From positions 8,024,001 to 8,088,000 of the forward strand of contig JAPMAC010000231.1 of NCBI GenBank assembly GCA_028671895.1: a stretch of 64,000 bases of DNA, given 5' to 3'. Each line of letters begins with the position of its first letter. The first letter of the stretch is position 1. A program made the translations under genes and the position numbers. Below are positions 1-8,700 of the stretch, in pieces. The notes under the pieces are model-generated. The model was not told the origin of the DNA. It made no database searches and saw only the letters and a list, made by a program, of their open reading frames with translations. This DNA is from Oenanthe sinensis (lineage: Eukaryota; Streptophyta; Magnoliopsida; Apiales; Apiaceae).

Positions 1-2
1 AG

Positions 3-1436
3 TGCAAGAAGCCCAAGTACGTTCATCCCAAGGAATCCTATGCTGATCTGAAAAAGAAATATGATGCCTTGGTTAGCAAGCAACAGAAGGGAAGCCGGGC
101 GTATGTTGTGACTGAAGGGAAGGGTTGGGACGAGTCTGATGAAGATGAAGATCAGGAGCTATGCAATTTCGCTTTAATGGCAAAATCTTCAGAACAATCA
201 GAGGTACCGATTCTAACCGTAAATGAAATGTCTATACCTGAGTACCAAAATGAATTAGCTGCCATGACTAAAGATATGTACAATCTCCAACTAAATCTAA
301 TTGCTGTTAATGAGGAAAATGCTAAACTCTCCCTTAAGAATAGACTTCTCGAGGCCAGGGTAGAGGAATTAGAATCAGGAGAAAGTAAAGAAAGGCAGTT
401 AATGAATCAGGTAGACGTTTTAGAACACAAGCTTAAGATTAGGGAAGACCTTAACGAAGAACTTAAAAATGAATTAGCTGAGCTTAAAATAACATGTAAA
501 TCTTTTGAAGAAGCTGCTAATAAAGTTTTTATAGAAAGGGACATGTACATGAAACTGGCAGGCAAGAGTAAAAATGAAAAAGTAAACATAGGACTTGACT
601 ACACACAGAAAAAGAAAAATAGGGCTGCTGAGTTGTTAGAGCCAGTGTTAGTCAAAGAAAATGTGCCTGAGGTTTTAATGGATGTTAGAAAACCTATCTT
701 TAAGCATTTTGAGCCTAGGACCATAGATCCTGTTGCTACTGAAATTGAACATGAGATTAAAATTGAAAGAGATTCAGAAGAAAAAGTAGTAGAACCTACA
801 ACTTCTAAAAGAGCGAGTAAGATTGCTTATGCTAAGAGAGGAGTAGGAACCAAGGAGGCTAAGACGGTGTCATATAAACAATGGGTAGCAGGATCATACC
901 AAATGAAAGCACCTGTAAAGGCAGTTAAAACTGAACCTGCATCTGTATCTACATCTACACGAGCTAGAAAGGCATGCTATATCTGTAATCAAACTGATCA
1001 TTTGTCTTACTATTGCCCGTTCTATGTAGAGGAAGAAAAATCTGTTGGTTGTAATACCATGCCTGCAACTACTGCTTTGCCTAACATGCATGCAAATCAT
1101 GCTAAATGCAATAATCCTAATTGTATGCCATGTGCTGTAAACATCATGCATGCTTATTTTAATTTAATGAATACTGCTAGTGCATCTGTTGAACATACAT
1201 CTAGTAGTGGTAAGAAAAAGCATGTGGGGTCAAAGACTAAGACTTCAAGTCCTCCTAAAGTTAGGAGTGACCAGTCTACTCCCAAACCTGACAAGCCTGT
1301 CAAGGTTGACAAGGGAAAAGACAAAGTCAAGATGAATGCCCCTGATGGCAACAAGGCAAAGCCTTCTGTATCTGAAAAGAAAAAGGAAATTATTGATGCC
1401 GGGCCCAAACATCATTGGGTTCCGAAGAACACCTAA
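3..1436 (+). CDS. gag: Gag polyprotein of element A, N-terminus outside window
   Basis: The frame is already open at base 3, so the protein enters from the left edge. The first residues (C-K-K-P-K) match the end of the CCHC zinc knuckle that element B shows complete. An acidic stretch (DESDEDEDQE) follows, then about 130 residues of Leu/Glu/Lys-rich predicted coiled coil. Near nucleotide 976 is a second knuckle, C-Y-I-C-N-Q-T-D-H-L-S-Y-Y-C, spaced CX2CX4HX4C. Near 1106 is an H-X2-C-X4-C-X2-C cluster that B also has. The tail is Lys/Ser/Pro-rich and ends WVPKNT-stop, matching WVPKTN-stop in B. Gag forms the virus-like particle and packages element RNA. Pol continues in another frame. Confidence 0.9.
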   Translation, partial: CKKPKYVHPKESYADLKKKYDALVSKQQKGSRAYVVTEGKGWDESDEDEDQELCNFALMAKSSEQSEVPILTVNEMSIPEYQNELAAMTKDMYNLQLNLIAVNEENAKLSLKNRLLEARVEELESGESKERQLMNQVDVLEHKLKIREDLNEELKNELAELKITCKSFEEAANKVFIERDMYMKLAGKSKNEKVNIGLDYTQKKKNRAAELLEPVLVKENVPEVLMDVRKPIFKHFEPRTIDPVATEIEHEIKIERDSEEKVVEPTTSKRASKIAYAKRGVGTKEAKTVSYKQWVAGSYQMKAPVKAVKTEPASVSTSTRARKACYICNQTDHLSYYCPFYVEEEKSVGCNTMPATTALPNMHANHAKCNNPNCMPCAVNIMHAYFNLMNTASASVEHTSSSGKKKHVGSKTKTSSPPKVRSDQSTPKPDKPVKVDKGKDKVKMNAPDGNKAKPSVSEKKKEIIDAGPKHHWVPKNT

Positions 1437-3127
1437 TCTTTCTGGATTTGCAGGGCAGTGAACAGGAAAAGAGTAAAGTCATATGGGTGCTAGACAGTGG
1501 AGCATCGAGGCATATGACCGGCAATAAGTCCCTGCTAACAGATTTGGTGTTGAGAGCCGGCTCCGTGGTTACTTTTGGAGATAACAGCAAAGGTTACACC
1601 AGGGGATATGGCAAGATCGTTTGTGGAAATGTTATCATTGAGGACGTGTCCTTTGTGGAAGGATTGCGACATAATCTTCTCAGCGTTAGTCAGTTCACCG
1701 ACAGGGGTTTTGGCGTCAACTTTGGGAAGCATGATTGTTCGATTCGAAGCAAAAAGGATGGAAGCCTTGCTCTCAAAGGAGTAAGGAAGTCAAATTTGTT
1801 CATAGCTGACATGAATTCTGCTGATCAGTCTGAAGTCACGTGTTTCTACAGCAAGGCTTCTGCTGATGAAAGTTGGCTATGGCATAAAAGATTATCTCAC
1901 CTGAACTTTAAAGCAATGAATAATCTCGTAAGGAGAGAATTGGTGAGACGGCTGCCGCAGATGGAGTTCACCCCAGATGGACTCTGCGAAGCATGTGAGA
2001 TGGGAAAATCAAAAAGAGCCTCGCATAAGGATAAACAAGTGAATAGCATTACCGAGCCCCTACAACTCCTTCACATGGATTTGTTTGGACCTGTTAATGT
2101 TATGTCAATGTCAAGGAAAAGATATGCGCTGGTGATTGTCGATGACTTTTCCAAATACACATGGGTGAAGTTTGTGACATCGAAAGATGAAGTGCCACAT
2201 GAGATCATTACACATGTACTGGAAATTGAAAATGTAGCAAGTCTGACTGTGAAGACTATCCGATCCGACAATGGGACAGAATTCAAGAACTCAGTGTTAA
2301 TGGATTTCTGCATATCTAAAGGGATCAGACGACAGTATTCAGCACCGAGAATACCGCAGCAGAACGGGGTGGTAGAAAGGAAGAACAGGACGCTGGTTGA
2401 AGCAGCTAGGACAATGCTGTATGAGTCAAAACTTCCTTTATATTTTTGGGCTGAAGCAGTTAGCACGGCTTGTTATACACAGAACAGAACCCTGATTATA
2501 AAGGACCATAATGAGACGCCGTATTACATGATGAATAAACGAAAACCATCTATCAAGTACTTTCACGTATTTGGTGCCAAATGCTTTGTGTTAAGAGACA
2601 ATGCACAACTTGGAAAGTTTGATGCCAAAGCAGATGAAGGGTTTTTCATTGGATATTCTCTTGAAGTAGTAGCAGCGTACAGGGTGTTTGTGCTTAATGA
2701 TCGCAAGGTGGTTGAAAGCCTTAATGTCACATTCGACGACTCAAAGCTCCCTTCTATACAAAAAGAAGATAGTGAGCCCACTTCCCTAAGATTTGAAAAT
2801 ATGGATGTTGATGAAGTGGATACAGTTCCTGAGTCAGTAGTGCAGGGTAGTGATCTAACTATAAATAATGAAATTAATCAAGAGTCTAGTGTTTCGCAAA
2901 TTCAAAACCCTAGGACTGAGGGATCACCTTCCGTCAGACCTGGTACTAACTCAGGGGGAGTCAGTATGCACTCAGGGGGAGCAGCTCACTCAGGGGGAGC
3001 TAGTACTAGCTCAAGAGAAGCTAGTGAAAGTGCTTCTAGACTAAGTCACCTTCACTTACAAGATCAAGCTGAATCATCAAGAACATTTGCTAGGGATCGC
3101 ACTTGGAACAAGGACCATCCGTTATAG
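1415..3127 (+). CDS. pol: Pol of element A, part 1: aspartic protease and integrase
   Basis: The open frame overlaps the end of gag by 22 bases and lies one base earlier in frame. It has no ATG at its head, so it is expected to be made as a gag-pol fusion. Protease active site L-D-S-G-A is near residue 26. The pre-integrase zinc finger is WHKRLSH...CEAC. The integrase core runs from LLHMDLFGPV (first D) through IRSDNGTEF (second D) to QQNGVVERKNRTL (catalytic E), followed by copia's usual ACYTQNR and FVLRD segments. The last 130 residues are a Ser/Gly-rich linker with three SGG repeats. The frame stops at a TAG (3125-3127) inside the conserved D-H-P-L...IIGDP linker; RT resumes in the same frame, so one substitution in a sense codon (CAG or GAG) explains the break. 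Confidence 0.93.
   Translation: MGSEEHLIFLDLQGSEQEKSKVIWVLDSGASRHMTGNKSLLTDLVLRAGSVVTFGDNSKGYTRGYGKIVCGNVIIEDVSFVEGLRHNLLSVSQFTDRGFGVNFGKHDCSIRSKKDGSLALKGVRKSNLFIADMNSADQSEVTCFYSKASADESWLWHKRLSHLNFKAMNNLVRRELVRRLPQMEFTPDGLCEACEMGKSKRASHKDKQVNSITEPLQLLHMDLFGPVNVMSMSRKRYALVIVDDFSKYTWVKFVTSKDEVPHEIITHVLEIENVASLTVKTIRSDNGTEFKNSVLMDFCISKGIRRQYSAPRIPQQNGVVERKNRTLVEAARTMLYESKLPLYFWAEAVSTACYTQNRTLIIKDHNETPYYMMNKRKPSIKYFHVFGAKCFVLRDNAQLGKFDAKADEGFFIGYSLEVVAAYRVFVLNDRKVVESLNVTFDDSKLPSIQKEDSEPTSLRFENMDVDEVDTVPESVVQGSDLTINNEINQESSVSQIQNPRTEGSPSVRPGTNSGGVSMHSGGAAHSGGASTSSREASESASRLSHLHLQDQAESSRTFARDRTWNKDHPL
2954..2999 (+). promoter_or_regulatory. Candidate central polypurine tracts (three copies)
   Basis: The purine word GGGGGAG occurs at 2954-2960, 2975-2981 and 2993-2999, each preceded by CTCA. 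It is also the core of the element's 3' polypurine tract near 10351. It lies in the non-enzymatic linker between integrase and RT. The decayed relatives D and F keep the same tract here (minus strand 19459-19465 in D; CTCAAGGGGAG near 31338 in F). Some retroelements use a central copy of the 3' tract as a second plus-strand primer site. That role is inferred; the repeats also simply encode Ser-Gly-Gly. Confidence 0.4.
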
Positions 3128-4759
3128 CTAATTATTGGTGATCCAGAAGCCGGAGTGACTACTAGAGGAAAAGCTAGAGCTGAAATTGCCACTGAGAATG
3201 AATGTCTATATTCAGTGTTCCTTTCTCAGATGGAACCTAAAGTGGTGGAAGAAGCTCTAGATGACGCTGATTGGGTGATTGCTATGCAAGAGGAACTCAA
3301 TCAGTTTGAAAGGCAGAAGGTGTGGAAGCTGGTACCCAGACCAAAGAATAGATCTGTTGTTGGGACAAAATGGGTATTCAGGAACAAGCTGGATGAAGAC
3401 GGACGTGTAACACGAAATAAAGCTCGCCTGGTTGCTAAGGGTTACACTCAAAGAGAAGGAATTGATTATGATGAAACCTATGCACCAGTAGCAAGGCTAG
3501 AGGCAGTGAGGATGTTCTTGGCATTCGCAGCACATCATGGTTTTAAAGTCTATCAAATGGATGTCAAGAGTGCATTCTTAAACGGTGAACTGGATGAAGA
3601 GGTGTATGTCGAGCAACCTCCCGGGTTTATCGATAAAAAATATTGTGATTATGTTTATCGACTCTTCAAATCAGTATATGGCCTTAAGCAGTCTCCGCGG
3701 AAGTGGTATGAAACTCTGTCAGACTTCTTACTAGAAAGTGGTTTTACAAGAGGAGTAATCGACAAGACGCTTTTCTACAAGAAATGCAAAGATGATCTAA
3801 TAATGGTGCAAGTATATGTGGATGACATTATCTTTGGGTCTGCAAATGAGAAATTGTGTGCTAAATTCGCTAAGTTAATGCAATCAAGGTATGAGATGAG
3901 CATGATGGGAGAGCTGACGTTCTTTCTGGGCATACAAGTTAGTCAGAAGAAGGACGGGATATTTATCTGCCAGACCAAGTACATTCATGATCTATTGAAG
4001 AAGTATGGTCTCCAAGATGTATCACAAGCAAAGACTCCTATGGCAACAGCCACGAAGCTTGACGAGGACAAAGCGGGTAAACCTATAGACATCTCAAGCT
4101 ATCGAGGTATGATCGGCTCACTTTTGTATTTAACTGCTAGCAGACCTGATATTATGTTCTCTACATGCTTATGTGCAAGGTTCCAAGCGGATCCTAGAGA
4201 GTCACATCTCATAGCCGTAAAGCGTATTTTTAGGTATCTCAAGGGAACATCAAATCTTGGGATTTGGTATCCAAGAGATACAAGGTTTAATCTTGTTGGC
4301 TATTCGGATTCAGATTACGCAGGTTGTAGAATAGACAGGAAGAGCACTTCAGGAAGCTGTCAGTTCCTTGGAAGAAGGTTGGTGTCTTGGCAAAGCAAGA
4401 AACAACACACAGTATCTACCTCGACAGCTGAAGCAGAATATATTGCTGCTGGAAGCTGTGTGGCCCAGATACTGTGGATGAAGAACCAACTCAAGGACTA
4501 CGGTGTGGAAGTATCTAAGATTCCTATCATGTGTGACAACACAAGTGCTATTGCAATGACCAACAATCCTGTGGATCACTCAAGGACCAAGCACATTGAC
4601 ATCAGGTATCATTTTATTAGAGAGCATGTAGAAAATGGAACTGTAGAGTTGCATTTTGTGTCTACTGAACGTCAAATAGCAGATATATTCACTAAACCTC
4701 TAGACGAATCAACATTTTCTAGACTGGTTGGTGAATTGGGGATGCTTAACACCTGTTAG
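3128..4759 (+). CDS. pol: Pol of element A, part 2: reverse transcriptase and RNase H
   Basis: Continues the integrase frame directly after the TAG. RT begins at WVIAMQEELNQF, carries GTKWVFR and KARLVAKGYTQ, then YQMDVKSAFLNG and the catalytic YVDDIIFG, followed by GELTFFLGIQV. RNase H starts at YSDSDYAG, with STSTAEAEYIAA, CDNTSAIA and the C-terminal HIDIRYHFIREH and IADIFTKPL. These are textbook Ty1/copia blocks of normal length with every catalytic residue seen. The enzymes copy element RNA into DNA inside the particle. Because of the upstream TAG, this copy would need readthrough or help in trans. The frame ends GMLNTC-TAG; no coding continuation joins it to the third ORF about 1 kb downstream. 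Confidence 0.94.
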   Translation, partial: LIIGDPEAGVTTRGKARAEIATENECLYSVFLSQMEPKVVEEALDDADWVIAMQEELNQFERQKVWKLVPRPKNRSVVGTKWVFRNKLDEDGRVTRNKARLVAKGYTQREGIDYDETYAPVARLEAVRMFLAFAAHHGFKVYQMDVKSAFLNGELDEEVYVEQPPGFIDKKYCDYVYRLFKSVYGLKQSPRKWYETLSDFLLESGFTRGVIDKTLFYKKCKDDLIMVQVYVDDIIFGSANEKLCAKFAKLMQSRYEMSMMGELTFFLGIQVSQKKDGIFICQTKYIHDLLKKYGLQDVSQAKTPMATATKLDEDKAGKPIDISSYRGMIGSLLYLTASRPDIMFSTCLCARFQADPRESHLIAVKRIFRYLKGTSNLGIWYPRDTRFNLVGYSDSDYAGCRIDRKSTSGSCQFLGRRLVSWQSKKQHTVSTSTAEAEYIAAGSCVAQILWMKNQLKDYGVEVSKIPIMCDNTSAIAMTNNPVDHSRTKHIDIRYHFIREHVENGTVELHFVSTERQIADIFTKPLDESTFSRLVGELGMLNTC

Positions 4760-5753
4760 TTTTGCTACCTATCTGTTATAATTCAGTTTGTGTACATATT
4801 ATTGTTACTCATGAATATTCATAATTAATAATGTGTACTTAACTTCATAAATGTATGTGTTGCATATCATAAGGGGTTAGAAAGTTTCATGACATTAATC
4901 TTGTGATGATCTGTATATCGTTATGGTTAGTGTCTAAATGAAGTAATGAGAAATTTTCTATGGCAAATCTCGATCTATCCAACATCGAGATCGACATCGA
5001 GATGTAGATCGAGATGCGGATCGAGATCGACATCTAGATGAGGATCGAGATGCGGATCTCGAGATCGAGATGTGACTTGTCTTTTCAGTCACTTCTTTTT
5101 AGGCGTGCAAGTATATATTATAGCATTAAAAAGGCTGTTCATTATTTACATTAACTTTCTTTCTCTCCAAAAGCTTAAGCTCTTCAAATACACACGCGTA
5201 TACATACATTACATCAAGTTTTCTTGTGATTTTCTTAAACAAAAATCACTAACTGTTACTTAAAAGCATCAATAACTAAAACGAAACTCTGCTAAAATTT
5301 TGTTTAAAACTGTTGAACTTCTTGTGTTATTTTCACGTCATTACTGTTCTTGCAAATAGTTCTTTAGTTTTCTTCTTCATTCGAGTGAGTTTGTTTTTGT
5401 TTCGTGCTTTCTTATTCTTAAGTTCTTTGTGTTCTTGAGCAAAAATAGTTGTGAGTACTACTGGTTAATCCTTAAAGTGCAACTTTACCGCCGTGTTTGT
5501 GGTTTTCTGGAAAAATAATTTATTTTGCAACGGCTGTTCACTTTAATTTTCGAAAACTCAACTGTCAATCATTAGTGGGGAGTTAAGTGGTCATTAGTGG
5601 GCAGTTAATTTGTTTTAATTTGTGTCACTAATTACGTGGGTTAATTAGTGGGGTTCGTGTACGTTTTATTTTGTTTAAATTTAGAACTTGTTCTCTAAAA
5701 ATTCCATTGCAAAACCATTTCAGAACATTTCTTTTCTCAAACACAAATTTAAA
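4760..5753 (+). promoter_or_regulatory. Non-coding gap before the third ORF, with candidate internal promoter and leader
   Basis: No coding sequence. From 4962 the order is GGCAAATCTCGATC, a GATCGAGAT-type array to about 5072, TATA-like TATATATTA at 5112-5120 and CATTAAAAAGGC near 5124, then a pyrimidine-rich CTTTCTTTCTCTCC patch at about 5156-5169 and a leader of about 600 bases to the ATG at 5754. The 3' LTR has the same order: GGCAAATCTCGATC at 10981, the array at 11004-11267, CATTATAAAAGC at 11427 and then TTATTTA; the internal copy has CATTAAAAAGGC then TTATTTA. This parallels an LTR promoter and suggests a separate transcript for the third ORF. GTGAGTAC at about 5451 could be a leader splice donor. 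Function is inferred. Confidence 0.5.
4968..5072 (+). repeat. Internal GATCGAGAT-type tandem array
   Basis: Degenerate short-period repeats built from ATCGAGAT, GATGCGGATCGAGAT and ATCGACATC. The wording matches the LTR array at 10930-11290, including the variant ATCGAGATGCGG, but the copies are less regular. It shows that LTR-type sequence is present a second time inside the element. Confidence 0.85.
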
Positions 5754-8700
5754 ATGGTAAACCCAAATTTCACAATTCCCAAGACCAACTTTGTTAATCT
5801 CTCTGCAGATCGAGCAACTGGTAGATTTATTCACTATCAGTTCTGGATTGAATCCCTCAACAACACATCAATCATAAGTCATGCCTTAACCGCCTCTCCC
5901 ATCCTGAATGTCGAAGCCCTTCAAGCTGCTTACTCTACACTAGAGATTCAGGGTGGAAAAGCCAATCCAACATGCCTATCCTTTACTATTAGTGGTGTCA
6001 AATATGAAGTCAGTCTGCGGAAGTTCAATGAGTTACTCGGGCTTCCTACAGAAGATTATGCTCCGGAACCCACTATGGAGGATATGTTGCAATTATTCAC
6101 GGAGATAGGTTGTCGCCCTCCCACGGGTCCTATCAAGGTAACAAAGGTTAACACCGGTATGCTACCAGCTGAGTGGGATTATGTAGTTCAGGCCATTCAG
6201 CGCTGCATGTTCCCAAAGGACAAAGACTACAGGCCAATGAACAACAGCTGCCGGGTAATACTATATGGAGTGGCAAACAACAGGAGAGTGAATGTGGGCA
6301 AACATCTGTTGATTCAGTTGCATGAGAGGTGGGCATTGGAGAAAAATGCATCAAAGAACCCGGAAGATGGTCCAGTCAAATGCTGGATGCCAAGATTTCT
6401 TCAGATGGTTCTGGATGACGTCCTTTCAGAGGAACACCGAAGAATATTTCAAGGCTCTGAAAGGATGGCATGTTTTGATATGACTCTAAAGAGTATCTCC
6501 ACCATGGAAACCCAGCAAAAGTCAAGACTTTTTGAGTTGCGCCTGACTCCATTCTTCCAGGATCTGCAAGATGAGTATGCTAGGAGGCATGCTTCTCAGT
6601 TTACTGCAGTAGAAGCTGAGAGTAGCGGTAACGAAGCTGAAGGTGGAGATCACGTGCCTAGAAATTTGGAACAAGCAGGTATGGATGTTGACATGGCTGA
6701 GGCAAATGTTGCAGAAGCTGAAGCTGACAAGGATGACGATCTTCTGAGTCAGGTACCTATTCTTGCTGATCTTGATCAATCATCAATTCAACCTGTTTTC
6801 TACCGCCGTGGGCCTGAAAACCCCCAGGCTCTATCCCAGGCTGCAAGCCCTTCTGTTCATAAACGTTCAGCCAGCCCTAAAACTGGTGATAAAAGGAAGG
6901 CAAGCTTATCTGAGTCGAGTGAATCGAGTGGAGGGAGTGTAGGAGTTGAGAGAGTAGTCACTTCAGCAGCTCTGCCACCTCCAAAGAAGCAAAAGGTGGA
7001 TTCAAACCCAGTGGCAACTGCACAACCTGTTAAGGCTAGTTCACCTCTCACAGCCACCACACCTCACGCTGGTGGCTCTCCTCTCCAAATCATTTCAACA
7101 CATTCGCACTCGCCTAGGCATGTTGGTGAGAGTCAAGAAGGGGGTCTAGCTCAACAGCCAATAGGAGCTGGCCCTACCTTCCCTGAGTTGTCCGCTCAGG
7201 GCTCTTTGAGCAATTTCTCGGAAGGGGAATGGCAAACTGAGACTAGCACTTCTGATACTAGTATCTCAGGAAGTTTTAATGAGGAAGAGTCTGTCGAATC
7301 CAGTACGGATGACGCTTCCTCATCTAAATCAGAAAACAAGTTGCTTGCAGAGCAACGACATCTGGTGACTGGTGGGTCTACGCCTCCAGAACAGCCCAGC
7401 GAACCAGAAAAGGTTCTAAGTGAACAAGGGGATGACATGGTCATAACGTCATCTCCCGTCGTAGACACAGCGCTTAAAGGTTCAGTCTCACTGACCGATA
7501 TCGCCGACCAACTCACCGCTAGTCCCCAGCGATTAGTGGATGAGGCTCTAGTACTGTTAGGCTCTAAACACGAGGGAGAGACAGGGAGAGTAGATCCCTT
7601 CTTTTTAGGGATCTTGAGTGAAACAGAACCCGGCGAGAGTAAACAGTCTAACCCAAGCCAAACACCGTCCCCCAAATTGCAGGATTTAGTGAAGAAAGTG
7701 GAGGCTTTGGAGGCTGGAGTTGCTGGTGTTACTGCTGCTGTCTCTTCTCACTCTGGAAGATTGGAGGTTGGAGCTCAGTTCATGGAGAACCTCATTGCCG
7801 TCCAAAATCAAATGATTGACAAGATAAACAATCTCGGATTGGCACAGGTGGAGGTTGGAAGATCAGTCGATGATGTCACTTATGGCATGTCTCAGGTTTG
7901 GACGAAACTTAATGAACTACTTGATGCTGTCTTTGGACGTAACAAGGATGGACCTGGTCCTTCAACCGGTGGTGGTGGTGACGATAATAATGATGATGAT
8001 GCTCCTGATGAGGATAACACACCTAAGGGGGAGAAGGAGGATCAGGGTCTGAAAAAGCTGACTAGTAAGGGTCCGGTGATCGAGTCCTCAAACAAATCTG
8101 GTGAAAAGGTGGAGGAGGCTCAACCGGCTCTTAAGGACAAAGGCAAGCAGAAGATGGTAGTTGAAGAAGAAGCTGAGAAAGAAACACCTCTTCTTGATGC
8201 ATTTATGGGAGACTTTATTGAAGATTCTGATGATGACGAGATGGATGTAGAAGCCTTAGTGGCAAGGAGGTCGAGACTCGAGCAACGGGCAAGAGAATGG
8301 GAACAAGAAAGAGGTCTAAATCCTGGCGGATCTGGCGCAGGAGTTGCAGGTGATGCAGGAGACCACTCGGTTGCTGACGAGCATGTTCCAGAAGAAGAAG
8401 TTGATGAAGCGGAGATGCAAGGAGAGATTTTCAGGGAAGCCAGAGAAAGAGTAAATGAAGAAGTTCTACAAGGGATAGTTGAAAAAGAACTAATGGCAAA
8501 GGAGAAGAGAGCGGCTCAGAAAACTCAGCATGAGTTTGAAATGAAAAAGATCAATGATCCTAAGGTCCAGGCTGACATAAGGAGGGAAGGTCCCGAGTGG
8601 GACAAGGCTAGAGAAGCCTTAGCTGGACCAAGAGCCTATGCTCATGACTCAGGAAGATTGAGCTTTCTTCTTCATAAGCTAGAAAATCTAAACCCTGGGC

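Noticed and set aside
5688..5753. Upstream extension of the third ORF by 22 residues
   Set aside because: It starts at a TTG. The first ATG is 5754, in good context after AAATTTAAA.
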